Part shown: one piece after another, positions 34,197 through 42,895 of the stretch
Layout of the letters: every line of letters begins with the position of its first letter
How positions within the stretch are numbered: the stretch's first letter is position 1
Origin: Lachnospiraceae bacterium
Lineage (GTDB): Bacteria > Bacillota > Clostridia > Lachnospirales > Lachnospiraceae
Direction of reading: 5' to 3'
NCBI GenBank assembly: GCA_029227035.1
Contig: JAQXZD010000091.1
Location: 1 to 64,000, forward strand
Length of the DNA stretch: 64,000 bases
Program-made: the position numbers and the translations under genes
The notes under the pieces: generated by a model
Seen by the model: only the letters and a program-made list of their open reading frames with translations
The model's database searches: none
Told to the model about the DNA's origin: nothing

Positions 34197-34424
34197 TTAT
34201 GCAACCTTTCCGTAGTCAATAATCGAAACCTCTTGCATAAGTTTTTTAGCTGTGTCAATAATCTTTTCCAATTGTTCCACAACATCCCCAGTGTAGAAAA
34301 TTTCATCGCATTCTGTACACTTATAGCATGGCACATTACGAACTATAACAAGACAATTTTCCAAATCTGTCACGCTTGTTGTAAATCCTTTTTCTGCATT
34401 TGCTCCACATTCAAAACATTTCAT
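34197..34424 (-). CDS. MqsA/YgiT-type zinc-finger antitoxin-like protein
   Basis: A 75-residue protein with a four-cysteine zinc site, CFECGANAEKG and CYKCTECDEIFYTGDVV, typical of the N-terminal half of YgiT/MqsA antitoxins. It stops before any long HTH domain. AAAGGAG precedes the ATG, which overlaps the stop of an upstream DUF4258 reading frame (ATGA). The DUF4258/MqsA-like pair is a known type II toxin-antitoxin-like arrangement, but the partner here is damaged. Confidence 0.82.
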   Translation of the reverse strand: MKCFECGANAEKGFTTSVTDLENCLVIVRNVPCYKCTECDEIFYTGDVVEQLEKIIDTAKKLMQEVSIIDYGKVA

Positions 34425-34690
34425 TGTTTGTACTCCTTTCTGGTCTTAAAATCAGCTTCCCACTGTTCGGCATCCGGATAATATGCAGTTATCAAATGTA
34501 TATAACTTTCATTCATACTTACAACCACATGCATATATTTATTTTTAATTGATACGCCCAGAATTAAACAGCTCGGGAATGGTTTATCATTCTGATATTG
34601 CTTAATAATCTCTCCGGATGTAATGCACTTTATAACATCCTCTATAGTTATGTTTCTTTCTCCCGTTTGGGTTATTACCTTTCCGTAATA
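34421..34690 (-). pseudogene. DUF4258 (toxin-like) gene lacking a start codon
   Basis: An open frame of 89 codons that ends with a stop overlapping the zinc-finger gene. It reads like the body of a DUF4258 protein: ERNITIEDVIKCITSGEIIK, PFPSCLILGVSIKNKYMHVV and ITAYYPDAEQWEADFKTR. A TGA lies just upstream at 34691-34693 and no ATG, GTG or TTG occurs before the middle of the domain. The usual N-terminal 20-25 residues with the HxxxR motif are missing. So the gene is probably 5'-truncated, unless an ATA following GGAGA is used. Confidence 0.7.
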
Positions 34691-34992
34691 TCACAATAAT
34701 CTATTTTCGTATACGTGTCAATTTGCCATCCGTCTATTTTCGTATATTATAACACCATATCGGTATCCAGCAAAGATAGGTTGAAACAGCCTTGCAAAAC
34801 CACATAAGATTAGTATAGGGAGAATCAAGGGATAGAAGAATTCAAAACGAAACACTATATTTTTGCGCAAAAAAAAATCGCCTAAGCGATTTTAATTACC
34901 TTTCGGTTTGCCGGAATTTTTAAAGACACTATCTGAGTCTCCTTTCCTTAATAAGCCAAGGCTTCCAGCAATTATTGTTTCGAAAGATTTAG
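34691..34992. other. gene-free stretch with a direct repeat and a stop-free tail next to tRNA-Met
   Basis: Two exact 14-base copies of TCTATTTTCGTATA lie at 34700-34713 and 34733-34746. From 34892 to 34993 the minus strand holds a 33-codon open frame without a start, running straight out of the tRNA-Met 3' end and containing AGSLGLLRKGDSD. In another frame AAAGGAG is followed by GTG and a 15-codon frame ending in the terminator. I cannot assign a function to either. Confidence 0.4.
34869..34893 (-). terminator. terminator of the tRNA-Val/tRNA-Met operon
   Basis: AAAATCGC and GCGATTTT around CTAA; on the minus strand nine T's follow. It closes the tRNA transcript about 100 bases after tRNA-Met. 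Confidence 0.8.
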
Positions 34993-35066
34993 TAGCGAGA
35001 GAGAGACTTGAACTCTCAACCTCCCGGGTATGAACCGGACGCTCTAGCCAGTTGAGCCATCTCGCC
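34993..35066 (-). tRNA. tRNA-Met (anticodon CAT)
   Basis: A 74-base gene. Acceptor GGCGAGA pairs with TCTCGCT (first pair G-T), D arm GCTC-GAGC, anticodon loop TTCATAC, T arm GAGAGTTCAAGTCTCTC. The paired acceptor end argues for elongator rather than initiator tRNA; a lysidine-modified Ile tRNA is not excluded. CCA not encoded. Confidence 0.92.
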
Positions 35067-35077
35067 ATATTTTCAAA

Positions 35078-35150
35078 TGGGACCTATAGGGCTCGAACCT
35101 ATGACCCTCTGCTTGTAAGGCAGATGCTCTCCCAGCTGAGCTAAGATCCC
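35078..35150 (-). tRNA. tRNA-Val (anticodon TAC)
   Basis: A 73-base gene, 11 bases upstream of tRNA-Met on the same strand. Acceptor GGGATCT/AGGTCCC, anticodon stem TCTGC/GCAGA around CTTACAA, T arm with GGTTCGAGCCC. CCA not encoded. Confidence 0.95.
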
Positions 35151-35182
35151 ATTTTGTCGTTCTTTTGCCGACCGACTTGTTT

Positions 35183-35211
35183 ATTATATCTTGTCCACTC
35201 GTCTATGTCAA
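35183..35211 (-). promoter_or_regulatory. promoter of the tRNA-Val/tRNA-Met operon
   Basis: Perfect consensus on the minus strand: TTGACA (35206-35211), 17 bases, TATAAT (35183-35188). Confidence 0.9.
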
Positions 35212-35232
35212 CACTTTTTTTAAAATTTTTTC

Positions 35233-37677
35233 TTATGCCAAAAGTCTTTCCACCAATTTCACACAATCTGCGGCATCCTTCGAATAGCCGTCCGCTCCGA
35301 TTTCCTCCGCAAAACTCTCCGTAATGCAGGCACCACCGATAATCACTTTGCTTGTGCAGCCCTTTTCCTTACAGATATCCACCACATCCTGCATCCGCAT
35401 CATGGTCGTTGTCATGAGGGCGGAAAGTCCGATTACCGCCGCATTCTCACGCATGGCAGTATCCACAATCTCCTCACCCGGCACGTCTTTTCCCATATCA
35501 ATCACATTGTAGCCGTAATTTTTGAGCATCAGCACCACCAGATTCTTTCCGATATCATGGATGTCGCCTTCCACCGTTGCCACAACCACTGTCGGCATCT
35601 CTTCACCGTCATTTTTCCGCTCCAGCATAGGCTCCAGATAATCGATTGCAAGTTTCATGGTATTGGCGCTTCCAATCAATTGCGGAAGGAAATATTTCTT
35701 TTGCTCAAACAGTACGCCAACCTCATTGATTGCAGGAATCAGCGAATCGTTAATGATATTCTCCGGCTTCTCTCCGGTTCCCAGAAACTTCTTCACTTCA
35801 TCAATCACGGTTCCCTTATTCCCCTTTAAAACAGCCGTATAGACCGGATTTTTTCCGTCTTCTTCCGTTCCTGCCGCGGTTGCCCCTGCGCTTTCTTTTT
35901 TCACAACAACCGTCTCATACTGTGCCTTTTTCTCTGCCAGCTTTCCCATGCGCTCAATATAGCGGATGTCGCTGTCCGGTCTGTGCAAAAGCATGTCCGA
36001 AGCAAAAGCCGCATTCATAAGCAGTTCCTGCGAAGGGTTTGAAATGGCCATGGTAAGCCCCTTGCCGATTGCCATCGTCAGAAATGCTGCGTTGACATAC
36101 CCTCTCTCCGGAAGTCCGAATGATATGTTGGACAGCCCGCAGATGGTCGGAAGCCCCCGCTCCTCTTTGCAGTACGCAATCGTTTCGAAGCACTCCTTTG
36201 CCGCATCCGGATTGGCGCCTATGGTTGCCACAAGTCCATCCACCACAATATCTTCATGCGTCATCCCGATTCGGATTGCCTCGTTGTAGACCTTCTCTAT
36301 AATCTGCCTTTTCTCCTCTGCATCCTCCGGGAGTCCTTCGTCAGACACCGGAAGAAGGACGAACATCGCCCCGTATTTTTTCGCAAGAGGAAGCATCTTT
36401 TCTATCTTTTCCGTCTCCAGGGATACAGAATTGATGAGTGCCCTTCCCGGATAAACGCGCAGTGCCTCTTCCATAACCTCCGCACTGCTGCTGTCCAGAC
36501 AAAGCGGGCAATCCACAGTTGCCGCCACCTCGTAAATGGTCTGCTTCATCATCTCTTTCTCATCAATGCCGTTCATTCCGACATTGATGTCAAGAATATC
36601 CGCTCCGTCTTCCTCCTGCTGCATTGCCATCTCGCGCACCAGATCGAGCCGTCCTTCGCGAAGCTCTGCCTGCAGCTTTTTCTTTCCGGTTGGATTAATC
36701 CGCTCACCCACCACCAGAAAATTACCGTCCAGATCAATCTCTATATTTTTTCTCTCGGAAGCAAGAATTCTCCGGTGTGTCTCCAAAGGTTTGCGGACCT
36801 GCATGTTTTGTACGGCATCCCGCAGTGCCCGGATATGTTTTGTCGTGGTTCCGCAACAGCCGCCCACAATGGTCGCTCCGGCTTCCACCAGCGCCTTTCC
36901 GGCTTCTGCAAATTCTTCCGGGCTCATACGGTACACTGTCTTTTTTCCATCCAGCTCCGGCAGACCTGCATTCGGCTTTGCAATAATCGGAATTGTTGCA
37001 TATTCTGCCATCTTCTTTACCGGCTCTACCATCTCCATCGGGCCGGTGGAACAGTTGACTCCCACCGCATCTGCTCCAAGCGACTGCAGAACTGTCACTG
37101 CCGTCTCCGGCGGAGTTCCATAAAGGGTGCGCCCGTCCTCGTTAAAGGTCAGCGTCACCATCACCGGAAGGTCACAGACCTCATGAATTGCCAGCACCGC
37201 TGCCCTGCACTCCTGCAGGCTCATCATGGTCTCCACCACAAACAGATCCACTCCGGCTTCCGCCAGAATCCGCGCCTGCTCCTTGTATACTTCCACCAAT
37301 TCCTCAAACAAAAGCTCGCCCATCGGAAACAACTGCTGCCCCGTCATGGTAAGGTCTCCTGCCACCAGCGCCTTGTCTCCCACCGCCTGTCTGGACAGTT
37401 CCACAAGCGCCCTGTTTATTTCCTCCTGTCTGCTGCTGAGTCCATATTCTTCCAGTTTAATGCGGTTTCCCGTAAAAGTCGGTGCATATACAATATGGCT
37501 TCCCGCCTCCACATATCCGCGCTGCAGCTCCACCAGCACCTGCGGATTCTCCAGTATCCATTCCTCCGGACACACGCCAACCGGCATTCCTGCCTCCATC
37601 AGATTGGTTCCCGTCGCTCCGTCCAGTATCACCGGAGCCTTATCTATAATAAATTCTTTAAATTCCTGTCTCGTCAT
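35233..37677 (-). CDS. metH: cobalamin-dependent methionine synthase without activation domain
   Basis: An 814-residue MetH that methylates homocysteine from methyltetrahydrofolate through B12. Order: homocysteine domain (about 1-290, zinc ligands in GVNCSTGP and GGCCGTT), pterin domain (about 310-570, VVGERINPTGKKK), helical cap, and B12 domain (about 680-814) with the EGDIHDIGKN axial-His motif, GLSALMTTTM and IIGGACITE. The C-terminal AdoMet reactivation domain of E. coli MetH is absent, as is common in Clostridia, so a separate reactivating protein must exist. A 487-codon frame on the opposite strand is its shadow. Confidence 0.96.
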   Translation of the reverse strand: MTRQEFKEFIIDKAPVILDGATGTNLMEAGMPVGVCPEEWILENPQVLVELQRGYVEAGSHIVYAPTFTGNRIKLEEYGLSSRQEEINRALVELSRQAVGDKALVAGDLTMTGQQLFPMGELLFEELVEVYKEQARILAEAGVDLFVVETMMSLQECRAAVLAIHEVCDLPVMVTLTFNEDGRTLYGTPPETAVTVLQSLGADAVGVNCSTGPMEMVEPVKKMAEYATIPIIAKPNAGLPELDGKKTVYRMSPEEFAEAGKALVEAGATIVGGCCGTTTKHIRALRDAVQNMQVRKPLETHRRILASERKNIEIDLDGNFLVVGERINPTGKKKLQAELREGRLDLVREMAMQQEEDGADILDINVGMNGIDEKEMMKQTIYEVAATVDCPLCLDSSSAEVMEEALRVYPGRALINSVSLETEKIEKMLPLAKKYGAMFVLLPVSDEGLPEDAEEKRQIIEKVYNEAIRIGMTHEDIVVDGLVATIGANPDAAKECFETIAYCKEERGLPTICGLSNISFGLPERGYVNAAFLTMAIGKGLTMAISNPSQELLMNAAFASDMLLHRPDSDIRYIERMGKLAEKKAQYETVVVKKESAGATAAGTEEDGKNPVYTAVLKGNKGTVIDEVKKFLGTGEKPENIINDSLIPAINEVGVLFEQKKYFLPQLIGSANTMKLAIDYLEPMLERKNDGEEMPTVVVATVEGDIHDIGKNLVVLMLKNYGYNVIDMGKDVPGEEIVDTAMRENAAVIGLSALMTTTMMRMQDVVDICKEKGCTSKVIIGGACITESFAEEIGADGYSKDAADCVKLVERLLA

Positions 37678-37765
37678 TTTTGTACTCCATTCCTTGCGCT
37701 TTTTCTTTGTTTATTATAATATAACGGTAACTGTTTTCCCAGCTTTTTTTGAAAAGAGGTCAAAT

Positions 37766-38605
37766 ATGAAAGAAATACGTCTGATTGCACTGGACTTAGA
37801 CGGCACATTGTTTGATAACAACAGCCGCATCAGTGAAAAAAATATTCAAACTATCCAGCAGGCAGTTGCCAAAGATATTCATGTGGTAATTTCCACAGGG
37901 CGCCCTTATGGAGGGCTTCCCTTTGAGCAGATTGCAGATTCCGGCATCCGTTTTGCCATTACCGCAAACGGCAGCGCCATCTATGAAATCAGCTCCGGAA
38001 AATGCCTGTACGAAGAGGCCATGGACGAGGAACTGATTTTTCCGATTCTGGATTTTCTGCTGGCCCGGGACATTCACATGGATGCCTTCATTAACGGAAA
38101 GGGCTATTCTCCCATATCCTGCATCGAAGCCGGAGAAAAGCTGAATGTCCCGGCTGCTTTAAAACATTACATCACAAAGACACGCACCCGGGTGGAGAAC
38201 CTTCCCCTGTTCATTCATGAGAACCATCTCAAGGTCCAGAAAATGACCTTGAATTTTTTTCCTGACGGAAAAGGCGGCTTCACCGACCGCGAAAAAGTTC
38301 GTAAATTCTTAGAATCCAACCCGCAGATTACCTGCGTTTCCGGCGGCTACAACAATCTGGAATTCACACGGGCAGATGTCAACAAGGGAGCTGCACTTGT
38401 GAAGCTGGCACAGCTTCTGGAGATTTCGCCGGAAGCCACAATGGCTGTGGGCGATACGGAAAATGATCTTGCCATTTTAAAAGCTGCCGGAATCGGCGTT
38501 GCCATGGGAAATGCCATCCCGTCCGTAAAGGCGGAGGCAGATTATGTAACGTCCCCGAATACCGAGGACGGTGTTGCAAATGCCATTGCACATTTTTGCC
38601 TGTAG
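37766..38605 (+). CDS. HAD superfamily (Cof-type) phosphatase
   Basis: A 279-residue HAD IIB hydrolase likely acting on sugar phosphates or flavin/PLP phosphate. Motifs: LIALDLDGTLFDNNSRIS (nucleophile Asp), VVISTGRPYGG, a cap domain in the middle, KGAALVKLAQLL, and VAVGDTENDLAILKAAGIGVAMGNA-type motif IV (read as AVGDTENDLAIL and GVAMGNAI). The start is the ATG at 37766 behind AAGAGG; the frame is open further upstream only because it crosses the metH promoter region. Its stop is two bases from the convergent cysteine desulfurase stop. Confidence 0.93.
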   Translation: MKEIRLIALDLDGTLFDNNSRISEKNIQTIQQAVAKDIHVVISTGRPYGGLPFEQIADSGIRFAITANGSAIYEISSGKCLYEEAMDEELIFPILDFLLARDIHMDAFINGKGYSPISCIEAGEKLNVPAALKHYITKTRTRVENLPLFIHENHLKVQKMTLNFFPDGKGGFTDREKVRKFLESNPQITCVSGGYNNLEFTRADVNKGAALVKLAQLLEISPEATMAVGDTENDLAILKAAGIGVAMGNAIPSVKAEADYVTSPNTEDGVANAIAHFCL

Positions 38606-38607
38606 CT

Positions 38608-39735
38608 TTATGTCTCCTGCCGCAGGATATGCACGCAGCGCTTAATGCTTTCTATCGTTTCATCCACCTGTTTCTTATCCGTTCCCCGGCCCAGTGTAAA
38701 ACGCACTGTTCCGGCGGCATAGTCCTCCGGAACCCGGATTGCCTCAATCACATGGGAGATTCTTGTTTGCCCGGTGTTGCAGGCAGAGCCTGCGGAAGCA
38801 CAGATTCCGTCTTCCTCCAAAAGTACTAAAAGCGAAGTGGCATCGATTCCCCGGATGCTGATATTCACATTTCCCGGAAGCCTTTTATAAGGATGCCCGT
38901 TTAACCGGACATCTGCAATTTCATGTCTGAGCCTCTCGATAAAGTAGTTGCGCAGACTCCGGATTCTCGGCAGCGTATACTGCATTTCCCTTACGGATAT
39001 TTTCAATGCCTCTGCCATTCCCACAATCCCGGCAACATTTTCCGTTCCCGCCCGTTTCCCGCTCTCCTGACTGCCCCCGTGAATATAGGACGTCAGCTTT
39101 TCGTGGTTTCGCACATAGAGAAATCCCACACCTTTTGGTCCATGAAACTTATGTGCACTTGCGCTCAGGAAATCCACCGGAAGCCTTGATACGGCAATTG
39201 GAATCTGTCCTACCGCCTGTACCGCATCCGTATGAAATGCAATTCCCCGTCCGCGCAGAACTGCACCAATTTCCGCAATCGGCTCAATTGTACCGATTTC
39301 GTTATTTCCCATCATAATGCTGACCAACGCCGTATCTTCCCGCAGCGCATCCACTACTCCTGCCGTATCCACCAGTCCGCTCTCATCCACATCCAGATAG
39401 GTCACTGCCTGCCCCAAGCTCTCCAGATACTGACAGGAGCGCAGGATGGCATGATGCTCAATCTTCGTAGTCAGGACATGCCCCTTTGCATTTTTCACTA
39501 CCCAGTTATCCGACTCACTTCCTCCGGACGTAAAAAAGATTTCGTCGGGATCTGCGTCAATCATACGCGCAATCTCTGTACGTGCTTTCTCTATCGCCTC
39601 TTTCGACCTGCGCCCCATCTCATAAGAGGTGGATGCATTTCCGTACTCCTCTGTAAGATAGGGTTCCATCGCACTGCGCACCTCCGGAAGCATCTCCGTT
39701 GTTGCTGCGTGATCCAGATAAATTCTGCAGCTCAT
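38608..39735 (-). CDS. cysteine desulfurase (NifS/IscS-like)
   Basis: A 375-residue class V aminotransferase-fold enzyme that transfers sulfur from cysteine. Motifs: YLDHAATTEMLPEV, FTSGGSESDNWVVK, HTDAVQAVGQIPI, SASAHKFHGPKGVGFLY with the PLP Lys, GGSQESGKRAGTENV, and the active Cys loop ICASAGSACNTGQ. The short insertion-free loop suits group I NifS/IscS-type enzymes. ATG at 39735 is preferred; a GTG five codons earlier is the alternative. No thiI or iscU adjacent; upstream is the divergent flippase gene. Confidence 0.93.
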   Translation of the reverse strand: MSCRIYLDHAATTEMLPEVRSAMEPYLTEEYGNASTSYEMGRRSKEAIEKARTEIARMIDADPDEIFFTSGGSESDNWVVKNAKGHVLTTKIEHHAILRSCQYLESLGQAVTYLDVDESGLVDTAGVVDALREDTALVSIMMGNNEIGTIEPIAEIGAVLRGRGIAFHTDAVQAVGQIPIAVSRLPVDFLSASAHKFHGPKGVGFLYVRNHEKLTSYIHGGSQESGKRAGTENVAGIVGMAEALKISVREMQYTLPRIRSLRNYFIERLRHEIADVRLNGHPYKRLPGNVNISIRGIDATSLLVLLEEDGICASAGSACNTGQTRISHVIEAIRVPEDYAAGTVRFTLGRGTDKKQVDETIESIKRCVHILRQET

Positions 39736-39791
39736 ATTCTCCACCCTCACCTCATATAATAGTTACTAAGTTTTCCTTTTTGGAGTTTTTA

Positions 39792-41171
39792 TTGAATATT
39801 TCCCGTTTGTCCAAAAATCCGCTTATCACCGGAACCCTGATCATGACGGTTGCCGGTGTCCTGAGCCGTATCATCGGCTTCTTTTATAGAATATTCCTGT
39901 CGCGCGCAATTGGTGCAGAGGCTCTTGGAATCTATCAGCTTATCACACCGATTTTTTCCTTCTGCTTTGCTCTTACCGCATCCTCCATCCAGACTTCCAT
40001 CTCAAAATTTGTCGGGGATGCCATAGGACAACACAGCGATGCTGCCGCCGGTGAAAAGCAGGCCCGCATCTACCTGTTCATCGGACTTGTACTCTCCGTC
40101 TCCCTCTCATTGCTGGCGGGAGCCGCAGTCTTTTGCAATGCAGACTGGCTTGCCGTGCATATGCTTGGGGAAGCGCGTTGTGCCCCTCTTCTTGTTCTTC
40201 TGACTTACTCTCTGCTTCCCTCCTCAATTCACGCCTGTATCAACGGCTACTATTACGGAAAAAAGAGGGCTCTGATTCCATCCCTCTGCCAGCTTGCCGA
40301 ACAGCTTACCAGGGTGGGAAGTGTCTGGCTGATTTATCGGATCACTCTGGAAAAAGGCATTCCTCTCACCGCTTACCACGCCGTTGCTGGAACTGTCATC
40401 AGCGAGTTTGCAGGTCTTCTGGTAAGTCTTTGCGCTTTTTCCGCAGAAAAAAGGATTTCCCGGGCTCTTTCCGAAAAACAGCAGGCCAATTACCGTGAAA
40501 AGCTCCGGCAGCTCCTGTCCATGGTTCTTCCGCTGACTGCAAACCGTGTCTCCGTGGCACTTTTTTCAAGCCTTGAGAACCTGCTGATTCCGCAGAAACT
40601 GCAGCTCTTTGGTTATTCTGCTTCCGATGCCTTAAGCATCTACGGAATCCTCTCGGGAATGACCATGTCCATCATCCTCTTTCCGAGTGTTCTGACGAAT
40701 TCTTTTTCCGTACTTCTGCTGCCTGCCATCTCTGAAGCGCAGGGGCAGAACAGGCATGCAGCAATTTCCGGTGCCATCAAAAAAGCAATCTCTTACGGAT
40801 TTTTTCTTGGGCTTGGATTTACGATTCTGTTTTTAATCAGCGGGGGCTGGATTGGAAACCGAATGTTCCACAATGCCCTCGCCGGTGTCTTTATCAAAAG
40901 GCTGTCCTGGCTGTGCCCGCTTATGTATATTACAAGTCTGTTAAGCAGTATTCTCCACGGGCTGGGAAATGCCGGGCAGGTACTTTTTGTCAATCTCCTG
41001 GCTTGTATGATCCGAATCTGCATGATTGTCTTTCTGGTGCCGACCTGCGGAATGAATGCCTATCTGTGGGGAATCCTGATTTCCTATGTCTTCTCAACGC
41101 TTGCCTGCATTCTGCTACTTCGCTCTTACATACTGACGGACGAAGTTTCCTATACAGCAAAAAAGCGCTGA
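39792..41171 (+). CDS. polysaccharide flippase-like membrane protein (SpoVB/MVF family)
   Basis: A 459-residue polytopic protein of the MOP superfamily with about 13-14 helices. Opening segment GTLIMTVAGVLSRIIGFFYR and ISRAIGAEALGIYQLI-like motif (RAIGAEALGIYQLI) are typical of SpoVB and related lipid-II/polysaccharide flippases. A TTG start at 39792 is chosen because GGAG lies six bases before it; no ATG fits the conserved N-terminus. SpoVB acts in spore cortex formation, but related paralogues work on other cell-surface polymers. The gene's stop lies in a hairpin used by efp. Confidence 0.85.
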   Translation: MNISRLSKNPLITGTLIMTVAGVLSRIIGFFYRIFLSRAIGAEALGIYQLITPIFSFCFALTASSIQTSISKFVGDAIGQHSDAAAGEKQARIYLFIGLVLSVSLSLLAGAAVFCNADWLAVHMLGEARCAPLLVLLTYSLLPSSIHACINGYYYGKKRALIPSLCQLAEQLTRVGSVWLIYRITLEKGIPLTAYHAVAGTVISEFAGLLVSLCAFSAEKRISRALSEKQQANYREKLRQLLSMVLPLTANRVSVALFSSLENLLIPQKLQLFGYSASDALSIYGILSGMTMSIILFPSVLTNSFSVLLLPAISEAQGQNRHAAISGAIKKAISYGFFLGLGFTILFLISGGWIGNRMFHNALAGVFIKRLSWLCPLMYITSLLSSILHGLGNAGQVLFVNLLACMIRICMIVFLVPTCGMNAYLWGILISYVFSTLACILLLRSYILTDEVSYTAKKR

Positions 41172-41185
41172 CTTTCGTCAGCGCT
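41158..41185 (-). terminator. terminator of efp overlapping the flippase 3' end
   Basis: AGCGCTGAC (41164-41172) pairs with GTCAGCGCT (41177-41185); on the minus strand the loop is GAAA and six T's follow. The plus-strand flippase stop codon sits in the stem. Confidence 0.85.
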
Positions 41186-41206
41186 CTGGTTAAATTCTGT
41201 TTTTTA

Positions 41207-41764
41207 TTATACGCGGGATAAATACTCACCTGTTCTGGTGTCAATCTTAATCACATCATCCTGCTCTACGAACAACGGTACAGATACGGTTGCTCCAGTC
41301 TCAACAGTTGCAGGCTTTGTTGCACCTGTTGCGGTATCTCCCTTGAAGCCCGGCTCTGTCTCTGTAATCTGCAGTTCAACGAAAAGCGGAGGCTCAACTG
41401 CAAATACATTGCCCTTGTGAGAACAAATCTTAACCATCTCGTTCTCTTTAACGAACTTCAATGCATCCCCAACGCTATCCTTTGTCAGGTCAATCTGATC
41501 ATATGTCTCAACATCCATAAAATGATAAAAATCATCATCTGCATACAGATACTGCATATCCTTACGATCAATATGTGCTGTCGGGCACTTCTCTGTCGGA
41601 CGGAATGTCTTCTCAACAACACCACCGTTTACAATATTCTTTAACTTTGTTCTGACAAATGCCGCACCCTTACCCGGCTTTACATGCTGGAATTCAATAA
41701 TCTGATAAATGTTACCTTCAAGCTCTATGGTAACGCCATTTCTAAAATCTCCTGCTGAAATCAT
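41207..41764 (-). CDS. efp: elongation factor P
   Basis: A 185-residue three-domain beta protein that relieves ribosome stalling at proline stretches. The domain I loop reads [13 protein letters not shown], with Lys at the tip as in Bacillus-type EF-P. The OB domains carry [19 protein letters not shown] and the C-terminal [17 protein letters not shown] signature. AGGAGG precedes ATG. Single gene with own terminator. Confidence 0.97.
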   Translation of the reverse strand: MISAGDFRNGVTIELEGNIYQIIEFQHVKPGKGAAFVRTKLKNIVNGGVVEKTFRPTEKCPTAHIDRKDMQYLYADDDFYHFMDVETYDQIDLTKDSVGDALKFVKENEMVKICSHKGNVFAVEPPLFVELQITETEPGFKGDTATGATKPATVETGATVSVPLFVEQDDVIKIDTRTGEYLSRV

Positions 41765-41841
41765 TCGATCTTCCTCCTTAATTTACGAGTAAAACTCTCT
41801 CGACTACTCATTTTACTATATATTGGAATACTTTTCAAGCA

Positions 41842-42291
41842 CTAATCTCCAGAACGGTTCTCAATCTCCTCAAACATGGCAACCCTTACTGCGTGGCGTC
41901 CCTCCAGAAAGTCTGCATCCAGATATGCCTTTACAATATCCTTTGCCAGTTCGATTCCCACTATACGCGCTCCGAAAGCAATAATGTTTGCATTGTTGTG
42001 TTCTTTCACCAGTCTTGCCGTTGTGGTATCTGAGCAGACCGCAGCCCGAACACCGTTCACTTTATTGGCGGCAATGGAAATTCCCACACCGGTTCCGCAA
42101 ATCAGTACCGCACATTCCACTTCTCCGGCGGCAACTGCCCGTCCTACCTTTTCTCCAATCAATGGATAATGACAGCTCTCCGTTGTGTCTGTTCCATAGT
42201 TCACCACCTCATGCCCAAGGCTCTTCAGATACTCCATGATCTGCATTTTCATCTCGACTCCGGCATGATCATTTCCGATTCCAATCTTCAT
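41842..42291 (-). CDS. rpiB: ribose-5-phosphate isomerase B
   Basis: A 149-residue RpiB/LacAB family isomerase linking ribose-5-P and ribulose-5-P. Motifs: GIGNDHAGVEMK, ALICGTGVGISIAANKV with the active Cys, and HNNANIIAFGARIVG. It may also act on allose-6-P. It would connect with the pentose route encoded in the catabolic locus, but it is placed in a housekeeping block next to yqeG. Confidence 0.94.
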   Translation of the reverse strand: MKIGIGNDHAGVEMKMQIMEYLKSLGHEVVNYGTDTTESCHYPLIGEKVGRAVAAGEVECAVLICGTGVGISIAANKVNGVRAAVCSDTTTARLVKEHNNANIIAFGARIVGIELAKDIVKAYLDADFLEGRHAVRVAMFEEIENRSGD

Positions 42292-42328
42292 CTCTATTCC
42301 CTCTTTTCATTTCTGGCTTTATAGCATA

Positions 42329-42874
42329 TCACAGTCCATCTTCCTTTATACGAACAGACGGATATTTTGCGCCAAACAGCTTAACATGTATACGATAACA
42401 TAACAACACGACTTTCTCAAGATACCGTTTCAAAACAATCTGAATCTCTTCCTTTGGATGAATCGGCTGAACCAGAATCGTGCGAATTCCTGCCAGATTT
42501 GCTCCGCATACATCCGTAAAAATCTGGTCTCCCACAAATAATGTATTTTCCGTATTCGTCCCCATCATCTCCATTGCCCTGCGATATCCGGCAGGCTTTG
42601 GTTTTCCGGCTTTATAAATATACTGTACCTGAACCGCGTCGTTAAACATTTTCACACGGGGCTCCTTGTTATTCGATAACAGTACACACTGAAAGCCCAG
42701 CTTTTTCAAACGGGTAAACAAAAGAATCGCCCGCTCATCAGCAGGCGCTCCGTGCGGCACCAGAGTATTATCAATATCAAAAATAATCCCCCGGTATCCG
42801 TCCTGATACAATTGTTCAAAATCAATCCGGTAAGTGGAGTCCAAATACTCCCCCGGATACAGAAATGCACACAT
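42329..42874 (-). CDS. YqeG family HAD IIIA-type phosphatase
   Basis: A 181-residue HAD phosphatase of the YqeG family, with IIFDIDNTLVPHGAPAD (nucleophile), VLLSNNKEPRV and TLFVGDQIFTDVCGANLAG. The C-terminal tail is long and basic. In Firmicutes yqeG precedes yqeH and aroE; that context is absent. A phosphatidylglycerophosphate phosphatase role has been shown for related proteins; here it is only possible. Confidence 0.9.
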   Translation of the reverse strand: MCAFLYPGEYLDSTYRIDFEQLYQDGYRGIIFDIDNTLVPHGAPADERAILLFTRLKKLGFQCVLLSNNKEPRVKMFNDAVQVQYIYKAGKPKPAGYRRAMEMMGTNTENTLFVGDQIFTDVCGANLAGIRTILVQPIHPKEEIQIVLKRYLEKVVLLCYRIHVKLFGAKYPSVRIKEDGL

Positions 42875-42895
42875 ACAACATCTCCTTACTCTTTA

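Noticed and set aside
36256-37719. Long plus-strand open frame of 487 codons
   Set aside because: It lies fully opposite metH, has no ribosome site, and its composition (many Cys, His, Arg) is typical of an antisense shadow.
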